From assembly GCA_011774835.1 (NCBI GenBank), contig JAACAK010000051.1, positions 21,019 to 69,415 of the forward strand: a stretch of DNA of 48,397 bases, given 5' to 3'. The stretch is from Candidatus Kutchimonas denitrificans (GTDB lineage Bacteria > Gemmatimonadota > Gemmatimonadetes > Palauibacterales > KS3-K002). The position numbers were made by a program, and so were the translations under genes. The notes under the pieces were generated by a model. The model saw only the letters and a list, made by a program, of their open reading frames with translations. It was not told the origin of the DNA and did not search any database. Below are positions 16,982 to 24,780 of this stretch, one piece after another; position 1 is the first letter of the stretch, and the number at the start of each line of letters is the position of its first letter.

Positions 16982-19036
16982 CTACCCGGCCAGGGCGACG
17001 AAGAACGGCGCCAACACCAAACTGACGACGCTCATCAGCTTGATCAGAATGTTCATGGACGGGCCCGACGTATCCTTGAACGGGTCGCCCACCGTATCGC
17101 CCACGACCGCCGCCTTGTGCGGGTCCGAGCCCTTGCCGCCGAACGCGCCGCCCTCGATGTACTTCTTGGCGTTGTCCCACGCGCCGCCCGCGTTCGCCAT
17201 GAAGAGGGCCAGCAGCACGCCGGCCAGCGTCGCGCCGGCCAGCAGGCCACCCAGCGCCTCCACGCCCAGGAGCCAGCCGACGAGGACCGGCGCCACGACG
17301 GCGATGAGTCCCGGCGCCACCATCTCGATCAGCGCCGAGCGGGTCGCGATGTCGACGCAACGCGCGCTGTCGGGGCGCGCCTCGCCCTCCATCAACCCCG
17401 GTATCTCGCGGAACTGGCGGCGCACCTCCTGAACCATACCGCCGGCGGCCCGACCCACCGCGGTCATGGTGAGCGCGGCGATCACGAAGGGGAGCGTGCC
17501 GCCGACGAAGATCCCGATCACGACCATCGGGTCGACCACGTTGATCCCCCGCTCCTGCAGGCCCACCGCCGAGGAATAGGCGCTGAACAGCGCCAGCGCC
17601 GTCAGGGCGGCGGAGCCGATGGCGAACCCTTTGCCGATGGCCGCCGTCGTGTTGCCGATGGCGTCCAGGCTGTCGGTGATCGAGCGAACCTGCGGGCCCA
17701 GCCCGCTCATCTCCGTTATGCCGCCGGCGTTATCGGCCACCGGACCGTAGGCGTCCACCGACATGGTCACGCCGACGGTGGCCAGCATCCCGACGGCGGC
17801 GATGCCGATGCCGTAGAGGCCGGAAAACTTGTAGGCCAGCCAGATGGCCGCGCAGATGAGGAGCATGGGGATGGCGGTGGAGATCATCCCCACGGCCTGG
17901 CCCGAGATGATGTTGGTGGCCGCACCGGTCTGCGACGCCTCGGCGATCTTCCGGATCGGCTGGCCCGCCGTGTAGTACTCGGTGGAGAGGCCGATGAAGA
18001 TCCCCACCAGCGAGCCGCCGAACATCGCCCAGAAGGGACCGAAGGTGCCCAGGGCGTCGTTGCCGGCGAAGATGTCGAGCTCACCCGTCAGCCACCAGGC
18101 CGCGATCCAGAAGAGGATGGCGGCGATGTACGTACTGTTCCGCAGCGCCGCCGCCGGACTCAACTTTTCCATCACCTTCATCGAGAAGACGCCGATGATG
18201 CTGGCCACCAGACCCGCCATCACGTAGAGGATCGGCAACGTGATCGCCTCCAGCCGCTGGTCGGCCAGGATCTGAGCCGATGTGGCGCCGATCGCTATGG
18301 TGGCGATGATGGAACCGACGTAGGACTCGAAGATGTCCGCACCCATGCCAGCCACGTCGCCCACGTTGTCCCCCACGTTGTCAGCGATCGTCGCCGGATT
18401 GCGCGGATCGTCCTCGGGGATCCCCGCCTCGACCTTGCCCACCAGGTCGGCGCCGACGTCCGCCGCCTTCGTGTAGATGCCGCCGCCCACGCGGGCGAAC
18501 AGCGCGATCGAGCTGGCGCCCATCGCGAACCCGGCGATCACCTCGCTGAACGTCTTGAACGCCAGGTCACCGTCGAGCGTGCCCGAGTAGACGAATAGCA
18601 CCACACCGATCCCCAGCAGGCCCAGGCTGCCCACCGACAATCCCATCACCGCGCCACCGTTGAACGCGATGCGCAACGCCCGGCCCTGCCCCGCGTCCCG
18701 CGCCGCCTCGGAGGTGCGGACGTTGGCTTCGGTCGCGGCGTTCATGCCGAAGAATCCGGCCAACAGCGAGCAGAGCGCGCCGCCCACGTAGGCCAGCGAC
18801 GTCGGCAGCGAGTCCAGCGCCAGGAAGAGCAGGACCGCGACGACGACGATGAACGGCACCAGGACCGAATACTCGCGCTTCAGGAACGCACGCGCGCCTT
18901 CCCGGATTCGCGCGGCGAGCTCGGCCATGAGCTCGGTGCCCACCGGTTGCCGTTTGAGATAGAAAAAGATGAGTGCGGCCACAATCAGGCCCAGCAGGCC
19001 CAGCGGCGCCGCGTAGGTAACCGCTACGTTAGTCAC
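16982..19036 (-). CDS. hppA: Membrane-bound inorganic pyrophosphatase, K+-dependent type
   Basis: A 684-residue ion-pumping pyrophosphatase that couples PPi hydrolysis to H+ and/or Na+ export across the membrane, with about 16 helices. Substrate-site motifs are visible: DVGADLVGK (193-201), then [22 protein letters not shown] (219-239), and late [36 protein letters not shown]. The motif [10 protein letters not shown] (461-470) has Ala at the position where K+-independent enzymes have Lys, so it should be the K+-dependent subfamily. Which ion is pumped cannot be fixed by reading. The start is GTG at 19036, with GGGAGG five bases upstream. It is apparently monocistronic and flanked by heptamer repeats on both sides. 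Confidence 0.97.
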   Translation of the reverse strand: MTNVAVTYAAPLGLLGLIVAALIFFYLKRQPVGTELMAELAARIREGARAFLKREYSVLVPFIVVVAVLLFLALDSLPTSLAYVGGALCSLLAGFFGMNAATEANVRTSEAARDAGQGRALRIAFNGGAVMGLSVGSLGLLGIGVVLFVYSGTLDGDLAFKTFSEVIAGFAMGASSIALFARVGGGIYTKAADVGADLVGKVEAGIPEDDPRNPATIADNVGDNVGDVAGMGADIFESYVGSIIATIAIGATSAQILADQRLEAITLPILYVMAGLVASIIGVFSMKVMEKLSPAAALRNSTYIAAILFWIAAWWLTGELDIFAGNDALGTFGPFWAMFGGSLVGIFIGLSTEYYTAGQPIRKIAEASQTGAATNIISGQAVGMISTAIPMLLICAAIWLAYKFSGLYGIGIAAVGMLATVGVTMSVDAYGPVADNAGGITEMSGLGPQVRSITDSLDAIGNTTAAIGKGFAIGSAALTALALFSAYSSAVGLQERGINVVDPMVVIGIFVGGTLPFVIAALTMTAVGRAAGGMVQEVRRQFREIPGLMEGEARPDSARCVDIATRSALIEMVAPGLIAVVAPVLVGWLLGVEALGGLLAGATLAGVLLALFMANAGGAWDNAKKYIEGGAFGGKGSDPHKAAVVGDTVGDPFKDTSGPSMNILIKLMSVVSLVLAPFFVALAG

Positions 19037-19091
19037 TTATCCTCCCGGGTGTATTCAGCAATAACGACGACGCCCGCATTTTCCGTGTTGA

Positions 19092-19139
19092 GGTGGACGT
19101 TGGAAGTTGGGCGTTGGACGTTGGATGTCGGATTCGAGC
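19092..19139. repeat. One-armed heptamer repeat after pth
   Basis: This stretch contains about six degenerate heptamers of the GTTGGAC class (GTGGACG, TTGGAAG, TTGGGCG, TTGGACG, TTGGATG, then a decayed unit). Unlike the neighbouring copies it has no inverted partner nearby. It abuts the stop codon of pth (19141-19143) and lies about 55 bases upstream of the hppA start. Confidence 0.7.
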
Positions 19140-19140
19140 T

Positions 19141-19728
19141 TCACTCCGCCGCCGGCGGAGCCGCGTTGTACCTGTTCATCGCCGCCTCGATCCCCTGGCG
19201 CGCCCAGAGCTCGACTCCCTCCGCCAGGCGCGGCAGGCTCGCCAGCACGGCATCCTCAGCGGCTGGATCGTCGAACTCCGACAGGACCCAATCCGCCGAA
19301 TCGACCCCGGCGGGCGGCCCACCGACGCCGATCCGCAGCCGCGGGTAGTCCCGCGTGCCGAGCGCCGCCTCGATCGAGGCGAGCCCGTTGTGGCCGCCCG
19401 CCGAGCCCCGGGCGCGGAAGCGCGGCCGGCCGGGCTCCAGCGCCGTGTCGTCGACGACGACCAGCAGGTCCTCCTCGATGTCGAGAGCCTCCCACTCGGT
19501 CAGCAGGCGAACGGCTACGCCGCTCCGGTTCACGTAGGTCACGGGCTTGACGAGCAGGACCTCGCCCACCCCGGAAACCTCGGCCGTAGACCGAAGCCAG
19601 AGATCGTCTTCTTGAAACGGAGTAGCGGACCAGCGACGCTTGAGCTCGTCGAGAAGCCACCAGCCCACGTTGTGAAGGGTGGCTTCGTACCGGGCTCCCG
19701 GATTGCCCAGCCCGACGACGGCTTTCAG
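19141..19728 (-). CDS. pth: Peptidyl-tRNA hydrolase with CTG start
   Basis: Pth cleaves peptidyl-tRNA released from stalled ribosomes. With the start at CTG 19728 the protein has 195 residues and begins KAVVGLGNPGARYEATLHNVGW after the initiator. This gives Asn9, catalytic His19, Asn67 (YVNRSG), Asp93 and Asn114 (GGHNGL), which match the family's active-site set (E. coli Asn10, His20, Asn68, Asp93, Asn114). The first ATG/GTG/TTG available (GTG at 19668) would delete the catalytic histidine. AGGAGG lies seven bases before the CTG, inside the end of rplY, whose TAA stop is three bases upstream. A near-cognate start is therefore strongly favoured over a truncated gene. Confidence 0.92.
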   Translation of the reverse strand: MKAVVGLGNPGARYEATLHNVGWWLLDELKRRWSATPFQEDDLWLRSTAEVSGVGEVLLVKPVTYVNRSGVAVRLLTEWEALDIEEDLLVVVDDTALEPGRPRFRARGSAGGHNGLASIEAALGTRDYPRLRIGVGGPPAGVDSADWVLSEFDDPAAEDAVLASLPRLAEGVELWARQGIEAAMNRYNAAPPAAE

Positions 19729-19730
19729 GG

Positions 19731-20429
19731 TTAACCCTCCTCTTCGGCTGCCTCCTCTTCTTCCTCCGAAGGCTTGCCGCGGCCGACCACCTCGGGCTCC
19801 TCGGCCTCTTCGCCCTCCTCCTCCTCGGCCTCGAGCACCTCTTCCTCTTCCGGTTCCTCGACCTTGTGAACGGTGGGCGGCACGACCTGCGCGATCGCGG
19901 TCGTCGGCTCCTCGAGGATCTCCACGTCCGCCGGGACCACGATGTCCGCCACGGTCACCTGGTCGCCGACCATCAGGTGAGAGACGTCGACCGATAGTGA
20001 CTCGGGTATGTCGGACGGCAGGGTTCGCACCTCCACCTCGTGGCGCAGGTGCTCCATGACGCCGCCCTCCTTTACGCCCGGCGCCGCACCCAGCAGGCGG
20101 ATCGGGATGTCGAGTCGCACCTTCTCGCCCTTGTGGAGGGCCAGGAAATCGATGTGCAGGACCTGAGAGCGGTACGGGTGGATCTGCACCTCACGGATGA
20201 GCACCTGCTGCGGCGTTTTGGCGCCGTCCACCTTCAGGTTGATCACCGTGCTCTCGTACGGGACCGAGGTCAGGAGCTTTTCCAGCTCCTGGGCGTCGAT
20301 CTTGCACGACCGGCTCTCTTCGCCATGCCCGTAAATCACACCGGGCACGAAGCCCGACCGGCGCAACGCGCGGGCCGCCCCCTTCCCGGTCTCCGTTCTC
20401 AGTTGTGCTTCCAATGTTACGGTCGTCAT
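19731..20429 (-). CDS. rplY: 50S ribosomal protein bL25/Ctc (TL5 type)
   Basis: A 232-residue two-domain bL25 (general stress protein Ctc / TL5 type) that binds 5S rRNA. The N-terminal domain has TGKGAARALRRSGFVPGVIYGHGEE and IREVQIHPYRSQVLHIDFLAL. The C-terminal beta domain spans about 100-190. A long Glu-rich tail (about 190-232) follows, common in high-GC species. It lies 47 bases after prs, and its end carries the ribosome binding site for pth. The prs-rplY-pth order is widespread in bacteria. Confidence 0.96.
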   Translation of the reverse strand: MTTVTLEAQLRTETGKGAARALRRSGFVPGVIYGHGEESRSCKIDAQELEKLLTSVPYESTVINLKVDGAKTPQQVLIREVQIHPYRSQVLHIDFLALHKGEKVRLDIPIRLLGAAPGVKEGGVMEHLRHEVEVRTLPSDIPESLSVDVSHLMVGDQVTVADIVVPADVEILEEPTTAIAQVVPPTVHKVEEPEEEEVLEAEEEEGEEAEEPEVVGRGKPSEEEEEAAEEEG

Positions 20430-20476
20430 CTCGCCGATACCTCTTCTCGTTCTCTCACGCCTGCACGATCTACCGC

Positions 20477-21436
20477 CTACTCGAACAGGCTGCTGACGCT
20501 CTCGTTCTCGTGGATGTTCCGAATCGCTTTGCCCAGCAGGTTGGCCACCGACAGGACCTTCAGGTCCGGCCAGCGCTTCTCCTCCGGGATCAGCACCGTA
20601 TCGGTCAGCGCGACCTCCGCCGGTAGCTCGGAGAGTCGGCTCACCGCCGGGCCGCTGAGCAGCCCGTGGGTGGCGCAGATGAATATCTTGGCCGCCCCCC
20701 GCTCGGCCAGGGCACGGGCCGCGCCGACGACCGTGCCGCCGGTGTCGATCATGTCGTCGGGGATCAGGCAGTTCTTCCCTTTCACCTCACCGACGACGGT
20801 GGCGACTTCCGCTACGTTGTGCGACGGCCGCCGCTTGTCGATCATCGCGATTTCGCCGCCCAGCCGCCGCGAGAACCCCCGGGCCATCTTGGCGGCGCCG
20901 ACATCGCTGGCCACGACCACCAGCGGCGACAGGTCCATCTTCTCATAGCGCTCGGCGAACACGGGCAACGCGTACAGGTGGTCGACCGGAATGTCGAAGA
21001 ACGCCTGCAGCTGGTGCTGGTGGAAGTCGATCGAGACCACCCGATCGGCCCCCGCCTGCGTGATCAGGTTCGCCATCAGCTTCGCCCCGATCGCCACCCG
21101 CGGCTGGTCCTTCCGGTCCTGGCGCCCGTAGCCGTAGTAGGGGACCACCGCCGTCACCCGGGCCGCCGACGCCCGGCTGGCGGCGTCGATCAGCAGGAGC
21201 AGCTCCATGATGTTGTCCGCCGGGGGTACTGTCGGCTGGATGATGAAGACGTCCCGGCCCCGGACGTTCTCATCCACCCGCACGAAGATCTCCCCATCGG
21301 CGAACCGCTTGATGGTCACGTCACAGAGCGAGGTGCCGAGCTCCCGGGCGATCGCTTCGGCCAGCGGCCGGTTCGCGGTGCCCGAGAGCAACATCATCTC
21401 CCTGCTCTTCGGATCGACATTGGAGGAATCGGTCAC
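20477..21436 (-). CDS. prs: Ribose-phosphate pyrophosphokinase
   Basis: A 319-residue PRPP synthetase making phosphoribosyl pyrophosphate from ribose-5-phosphate and ATP for nucleotide, His and Trp synthesis. It has the ADGEIFVRVDENVRGRDVFIIQ region, PYYGYGRQDRK (ATP/flexible loop), SIDFHQHQLQAFF with the metal histidine, and the PRPP-binding motif DDMIDTGGT near residue 227. Length is typical (about 315). It is first in the prs-rplY-pth unit; ispE, often next to prs, is here 2.4 kb away behind plus-strand genes. The 135-base gap to the divergent antiporter gene must hold both promoters. Confidence 0.97.
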   Translation of the reverse strand: MTDSSNVDPKSREMMLLSGTANRPLAEAIARELGTSLCDVTIKRFADGEIFVRVDENVRGRDVFIIQPTVPPADNIMELLLLIDAASRASAARVTAVVPYYGYGRQDRKDQPRVAIGAKLMANLITQAGADRVVSIDFHQHQLQAFFDIPVDHLYALPVFAERYEKMDLSPLVVVASDVGAAKMARGFSRRLGGEIAMIDKRRPSHNVAEVATVVGEVKGKNCLIPDDMIDTGGTVVGAARALAERGAAKIFICATHGLLSGPAVSRLSELPAEVALTDTVLIPEEKRWPDLKVLSVANLLGKAIRNIHENESVSSLFE

Positions 21437-21534
21437 GCCAGTAATCCTCTGGATTCGAGGAACTTCGCAACTTATCCCGGGCTCCGGGGAGCGTCAACCA
21501 GCCGACCGGCCGGCGACCGGCCAGGTCGGACACC

Positions 21535-21562
21535 TTGTCCGCGGGCCGCCCGCGCTTAACAT
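21535..21562 (+). promoter_or_regulatory. Candidate leaderless promoter of the antiporter gene
   Basis: TTGTCC (21535-21540) and TAACAT (21557-21562) are separated by 16 bases and match sigma70-type -35 and -10 boxes at four of six positions each. The ATG at 21572 is only nine bases after the -10 box and has no Shine-Dalgarno, so transcription would begin at or next to the start codon. Confidence 0.4.
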
Positions 21563-21571
21563 TCCCCGCCG

Positions 21572-22519
21572 ATGGTCAAAACTCTGGTGCTGTTCACGGC
21601 GGGCCTGGGTGGCCTCTACCTGGGCGCGGATGTGCTCATCCGGGGCGCTTCGCGTCTCGCGCGCGACCTCGGCGTAAACGCTCTGGTGATCGGCCTGACC
21701 GTGGTAGCCATGGGCACGTCGATGCCCGAGCTGCTGGTGGGCATGGTGGCATCGGTTCGATTCAGCGGTGACATCGCCATCGGCAACGTAGTCGGCTCTA
21801 ACGTGGCCAACATAGCGCTCATCCTGGGGATCGGCGCCCTGATCCGGCCGATCCGGGTTCAGATGCGACTGCTGGTGAGGGAGGTGCCGATCATGATCTT
21901 CGCCTCCCTCGCTTTTTATGTCTTCGCCCTCGACGGGATCCTGAGCCGGTGGGACGGCCTGGCACTCGCCGCCGGCTTCATCGCCTATACCCTCTACCTG
22001 CTCGACGGTGCACGCCGCGAGTCGCCCGCCATCGAGGTCGAGTACCAGAAGTTCGTGCCCGCCGGCGGCAACATCGCCAGCCACATCCTCCTCACCTTCG
22101 TCGGGCTCGCCGTCCTGTTGGGCGGCGCCCACATGGTCGTCAGCGGGGCCGCCGCCACCGCGCAGGCGCTCGGGATCTCGGAGCTGGCCGTCGGCCTCAC
22201 CGTCGTCGCCATGGGCACCTCGCTCCCCGAGCTCGCCACCGCCGTCGCCGCTTCGGTCCAGGACGAAGGCGACATCCTGGTCGGCAACGTCGTCGGCTCC
22301 AACGTCTTCAACCTGCTGGCCGTCCTCGGCGCCGCGTCCATCGCCCGGCCGATCCCCGTCGCCGAATCGGTCATCCGGGTCGAGGCTCCGGTCATGCTCG
22401 CCGTCAGCGTCATCGTGCTCCCCTTCGTCTGGACGACCCTGCGCCTGACCCGCTGGGAGGCCGCGATCCTGCTGTCCGCTTACGCCGCCTTCGTGGTTCT
22501 CTTGGCTCTGCCCTCCTGA
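21572..22519 (+). CDS. Calcium/sodium antiporter, CaCA family (YrbG-like)
   Basis: A 315-residue membrane protein with ten helices in two homologous halves. Each half carries an alpha repeat: GLTVVAMGTSMPEL with GNVVGSNVANI (about residues 40-85) and GLTVVAMGTSLPEL with GNVVGSNVFNL (about 207-250). The paired GTS-PE and GN-VGSN motifs form the Ca2+/Na+ site in this family, and both [13 protein letters not shown] present. The expected role is export of Ca2+ in exchange for Na+ or H+. It is one of few plus-strand genes and is divergent from prs. No ribosome binding site is visible before the ATG. A heptamer hairpin begins 23 bases after its stop. Confidence 0.95.
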   Translation: MVKTLVLFTAGLGGLYLGADVLIRGASRLARDLGVNALVIGLTVVAMGTSMPELLVGMVASVRFSGDIAIGNVVGSNVANIALILGIGALIRPIRVQMRLLVREVPIMIFASLAFYVFALDGILSRWDGLALAAGFIAYTLYLLDGARRESPAIEVEYQKFVPAGGNIASHILLTFVGLAVLLGGAHMVVSGAAATAQALGISELAVGLTVVAMGTSLPELATAVAASVQDEGDILVGNVVGSNVFNLLAVLGAASIARPIPVAESVIRVEAPVMLAVSVIVLPFVWTTLRLTRWEAAILLSAYAAFVVLLALPS

Positions 22520-22542
22520 CCACCTGCCCCAAAAGAACAACC

Positions 22543-22674
22543 TGGAAGTTGGACGTTGGAAGTTGGACGTTGAACGTTCGACTTGGTGATTGGCTATTCG
22601 CCTTGAACGTTCAATGGTCAAGGCAAACGTCCAAGTCAAACGTCCAACGTCCATCGTCCAACTCCCAACTTCCA
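22543..22674. repeat. Heptamer inverted repeat with 44-base arms
   Basis: The left arm (22543-22586) and the reverse complement of the right arm (22631-22674) are both 44 bases and differ at about six positions. Units are TTGGACG, TTGGAAG and TTGAACG, with CAACGTC forms on the right. The central part holds a smaller imperfect dyad (CCTTGAACGTTCAATGGTCAAGG, 22611-22633). The element follows the antiporter stop by 23 bases and could act as a transcription terminator. Confidence 0.85.
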
Positions 22675-22675
22675 A

Positions 22676-23016
22676 AGTGGTCCTTGGGTCACCGTTCAGG
22701 TTACCGGATGGTAATGCCACGAGCCCGTCGAGGCGCCGGTCGAGCGCATCGCTGATCGCATAACCCTCTAGTAAAGAAGGACTTGAGTGCTTCGGGGCTG
22801 TCCGGCACAAGTCCTGCCCCGCTGAGGGTTGGAGCTGGTTGGAGCTCGACGGAGGCCCAGGATGCACCGACCCGAACACACCGAGATTCCAGGACTGGCA
22901 CTGGCGGCCTGCGAGGCGGAGCGGCCACGCGGATCCATCCGCGGGGTAGACGAGAACGGTCTCGACTGGCTGGCCTGGATGACGCTGCCGGTCGATGGCG
23001 CGGAAAAAGGGGGAGA
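22676..23016. other. Gap of 341 bases without a confident gene
   Basis: No family-like protein is seen on either strand. The gap holds the nested hairpin at 22762-22830, a perfect tandem GGTTGGAGCT duplication (22827-22846), and on the minus strand a TTTTT tract just after the tRNA-Gln 3' end. A plus-strand frame from ATG 22862 (GGAGG six bases upstream) runs through the tRNA on the opposite strand to a TGA overlapping the next gene's GTG start; I do not call it a gene. Confidence 0.5.
22769..22814 (-). terminator. Candidate intrinsic terminator (minus strand)
   Basis: Read on the minus strand, GGACTTGTGCCGG pairs with CCG-AA-GCAC-TC-AAGTCC (13 pairs with two small bulges) and is followed by TTCTTTACTA. 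A second 7-base pair, AACCCTC (22762-22768) with GAGGGTT (22824-22830), encloses it. It would stop minus-strand transcripts coming from tRNA-Gln before they run antisense into the antiporter gene. A structured RNA is the alternative. Confidence 0.5.
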
Positions 23017-23087
23017 TTGGCCCGGGTGGATTCGAACCACCATTTCTGGATCCAAAGTCCAGCGTCCTGCCATTAGACGACGGGCCA
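23017..23087 (-). tRNA. tRNA-Gln (anticodon UUG)
   Basis: The minus strand folds into a complete cloverleaf of 71 bases. Acceptor TGGCCCG pairs with CGGGCCA, D stem GTCT with GGAC, anticodon stem CTGGA with TCCAG around loop CTTTGGA (anticodon TTG), and T stem GGTGG with CCACC around TTCGAAT. The discriminator is A and CCA is not encoded, so the 3' end depends on the CCA-adding enzyme found at 31.7-33.0 kb. Protein-like frames across it, such as NGRTLDFGSRNGGSNPPGP, are the usual tRNA translation artefact. Confidence 0.97.
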
Positions 23088-23313
23088 GTGTGCGCGGGGC
23101 GGCGAGCGGCCGCCACGACGAATCTCTGCCGGCGGGGGTCGGGGATCAAGTCCCCGCGAACCTGACCGGCCTTTTCGGGTATAGAGGATCTGTCCTGCCG
23201 CGTATCCCCCCGGTAGCGCCCCCTGATGATCACAGCACCCGCGACCGGCCAAGCCGGAACGAAGAGTCTGCCGTCGCGTGTTCAGAAGAGGAAGCCAGGC
23301 AGGAGAGGTGCGA

Positions 23314-23901
23314 GTGAAGCGGATCGCCGTGATACTGATCGTCGTCATGTCGCTGGCCGTGGGACGGCCGGCGGGCGAGGCCGGTCTGCCAGGTGGTGAC
23401 GATTTCCGCGAGCTCGTGTTCGCCGCCAAGGTCTCCGACAACATCGCACTGCTGTTCGGCCAGTTCGAGACCGAGCTGGTGCTGTGCCTGGAGGGCGAGT
23501 GGCGGGGCAGCGACCTTTATATCACCGACTTCCGGATGCCCCACATCCTCTCCTCCAAGTCGGGTCGGGTGCAGGCCGCCGCCTGCAAGTCGGGCCGGCG
23601 GAGCGTCGGCACCTGGCACAACCATCCGGCGCCGGGCCATAGGCTCACGAGCGCCAGCGTCCAGGTGCTGGCGCGCAACTGCTACCTGTCGCGGACCGAC
23701 ATCTCGGACTTCCAGCGTCGGTCGGACGCGTTCGTCACGGTGGTCTCCTGCGCGCCGAACATGTTCGCATATTGGAAGCGAAGCGACGTGGACTCGCTGA
23801 GCGACGACGTCGCCCTGCTGCCGCCGCCGGAAGGGCAGCTCGTCTACTCCGAGATGCTGGACGGCGGGCCCGCCGATCTCACACAGGCCCGCGGGCGCTG
23901 A
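23314..23901 (+). CDS. Exported JAMM/MPN-like metalloprotease-fold protein
   Basis: A 195-residue protein whose N-terminus (MKRIAVILIVVMSLAVGRPA) is a secretion signal or membrane anchor. The rest has a JAMM/MPN (Mov34-like) arrangement: a candidate catalytic glutamate in VLCLEGEW (Glu60 or Glu62), His102-Asn-His104 in GTWHNHP, and Ser126-x-x-Asp129 in LSRTDISDF. The distance from HxH to SxxD (21 residues) is longer than the classic JAMM spacing of seven, so this is a divergent subfamily. JAMM proteins usually cleave isopeptide or peptide bonds; the substrate here is unknown, and most known members are cytoplasmic. The start is GTG 23314 with AGGAGAGG just upstream. Its last 23 bases overlap the end of the convergent ispE gene. 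Confidence 0.7.
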   Translation: MKRIAVILIVVMSLAVGRPAGEAGLPGGDDFRELVFAAKVSDNIALLFGQFETELVLCLEGEWRGSDLYITDFRMPHILSSKSGRVQAAACKSGRRSVGTWHNHPAPGHRLTSASVQVLARNCYLSRTDISDFQRRSDAFVTVVSCAPNMFAYWKRSDVDSLSDDVALLPPPEGQLVYSEMLDGGPADLTQARGR

Positions 23902-24772
23902 CCCAACCCACGTTCTGGAAGACATCCTGAAGCCGGGCCCGGGCGTCGTCGCGCCGCGCCTCGCTGTCGTAGATCCCGAAGACCGTCGAGCCGCTGCCGG
24001 ACAGGCGGGCGACGATCGCGCCGCTCGACTCGATTCGGTCGCGCAGGTCGGCCAGCTCGGGATAACGGGCGAAGATGACGGGCTCGAAATCGTTGATCGC
24101 CCGGGCGCTCACGCGCTCCCAGTCGGCCAGCTCGTGGGGCTCCAGCGCCGGGTCGGCGGCCGGTCCGATGGCGCCCCGTTGGTAGGCGTCGTCCCAGGCG
24201 GCGTACGCCTCGGCAGTGGCGATCCGCACCGCTGGCAGCGCCAGCAGCATCGGGCGGGGCTCGAGCCCGGGCACGGCGGTCAGGCGCTCGCCGCGGCCGC
24301 GGGCCAGGGCGACTGGCAGGTCGGCAGCGAAGAACGGCACGTCGGCGCCGAGCTCGGTTGCGATCTCCATCATCGCCTCACCGCCGCCCGGCAGGTCCAG
24401 CGCGCCCTCCAGCGTCCTCAACACCGCCGCCGCGTCGCTCGAGCCGCCGCCCAGCCCGGCCCCGGGCGCGATCGTCTTTTCCAGGGCGACCTCGATGCTG
24501 CCGATCATCCCGGCCCGCTCGGCGAAGGTGGCCGCCGCCCGGTAGGCCAGGTTGTCCGGGCCGTCGGGCACGTCCGCCGCCGCCTCCCCGCCCTCGAGGC
24601 GGAGCCAGATGCGCGGCGGTTCCGGCCACAGGCGCACGCCGACGCGATCGGCGTGATCGATCCGGCAAAGGAGGGTCTCCAGGGGATGATAGCCGTCGGC
24701 GGCCCGGGGAAATATCCGCAGCCGCAGGTTCACCTTGGCGCAGGCGCGCGCCTCCATCCATCCTTCGGCCAT
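23879..24772 (-). CDS. ispE: 4-diphosphocytidyl-2-C-methyl-D-erythritol kinase
   Basis: IspE phosphorylates CDP-methylerythritol in the non-mevalonate isoprenoid pathway. The 297-residue product has the family start ARACAKVNLRLRI with the catalytic-region lysine, the GHMP kinase ATP motif PGAGLGGGSSDAAA (103-116), the acidic ADVPFF segment, and the late RLSGSGSTVFGIYD motif. The frame is open far upstream but only shadows the neighbouring gene there. ATG 24772 is chosen (AGGA six bases upstream); ATG 24757 is an alternative. It follows the flippase-like gene by eight bases. Its 3' end overlaps the convergent JAMM gene by 23 bases. Confidence 0.95.
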   Translation of the reverse strand: MAEGWMEARACAKVNLRLRIFPRAADGYHPLETLLCRIDHADRVGVRLWPEPPRIWLRLEGGEAAADVPDGPDNLAYRAAATFAERAGMIGSIEVALEKTIAPGAGLGGGSSDAAAVLRTLEGALDLPGGGEAMMEIATELGADVPFFAADLPVALARGRGERLTAVPGLEPRPMLLALPAVRIATAEAYAAWDDAYQRGAIGPAADPALEPHELADWERVSARAINDFEPVIFARYPELADLRDRIESSGAIVARLSGSGSTVFGIYDSEARRDDARARLQDVFQNVGWVSARGPV

Positions 24773-24780
24773 GGCGAGTC

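Noticed and set aside
21494-23233. 579-codon minus-strand open frame covering the antiporter gene and tRNA-Gln
   Set aside because: It lies antisense to a confident antiporter gene, its Gly/Asp/Glu-rich composition is what complementary strands of GC-rich genes give, and it includes the translated tRNA sequence.
22862-23317. Plus-strand 151-codon frame with a good Shine-Dalgarno
   Set aside because: It crosses the tRNA-Gln gene on the other strand (the WIRTTISGSKVQ artefact) and its base usage differs from nearby genes. I keep it as an observation, not a gene.
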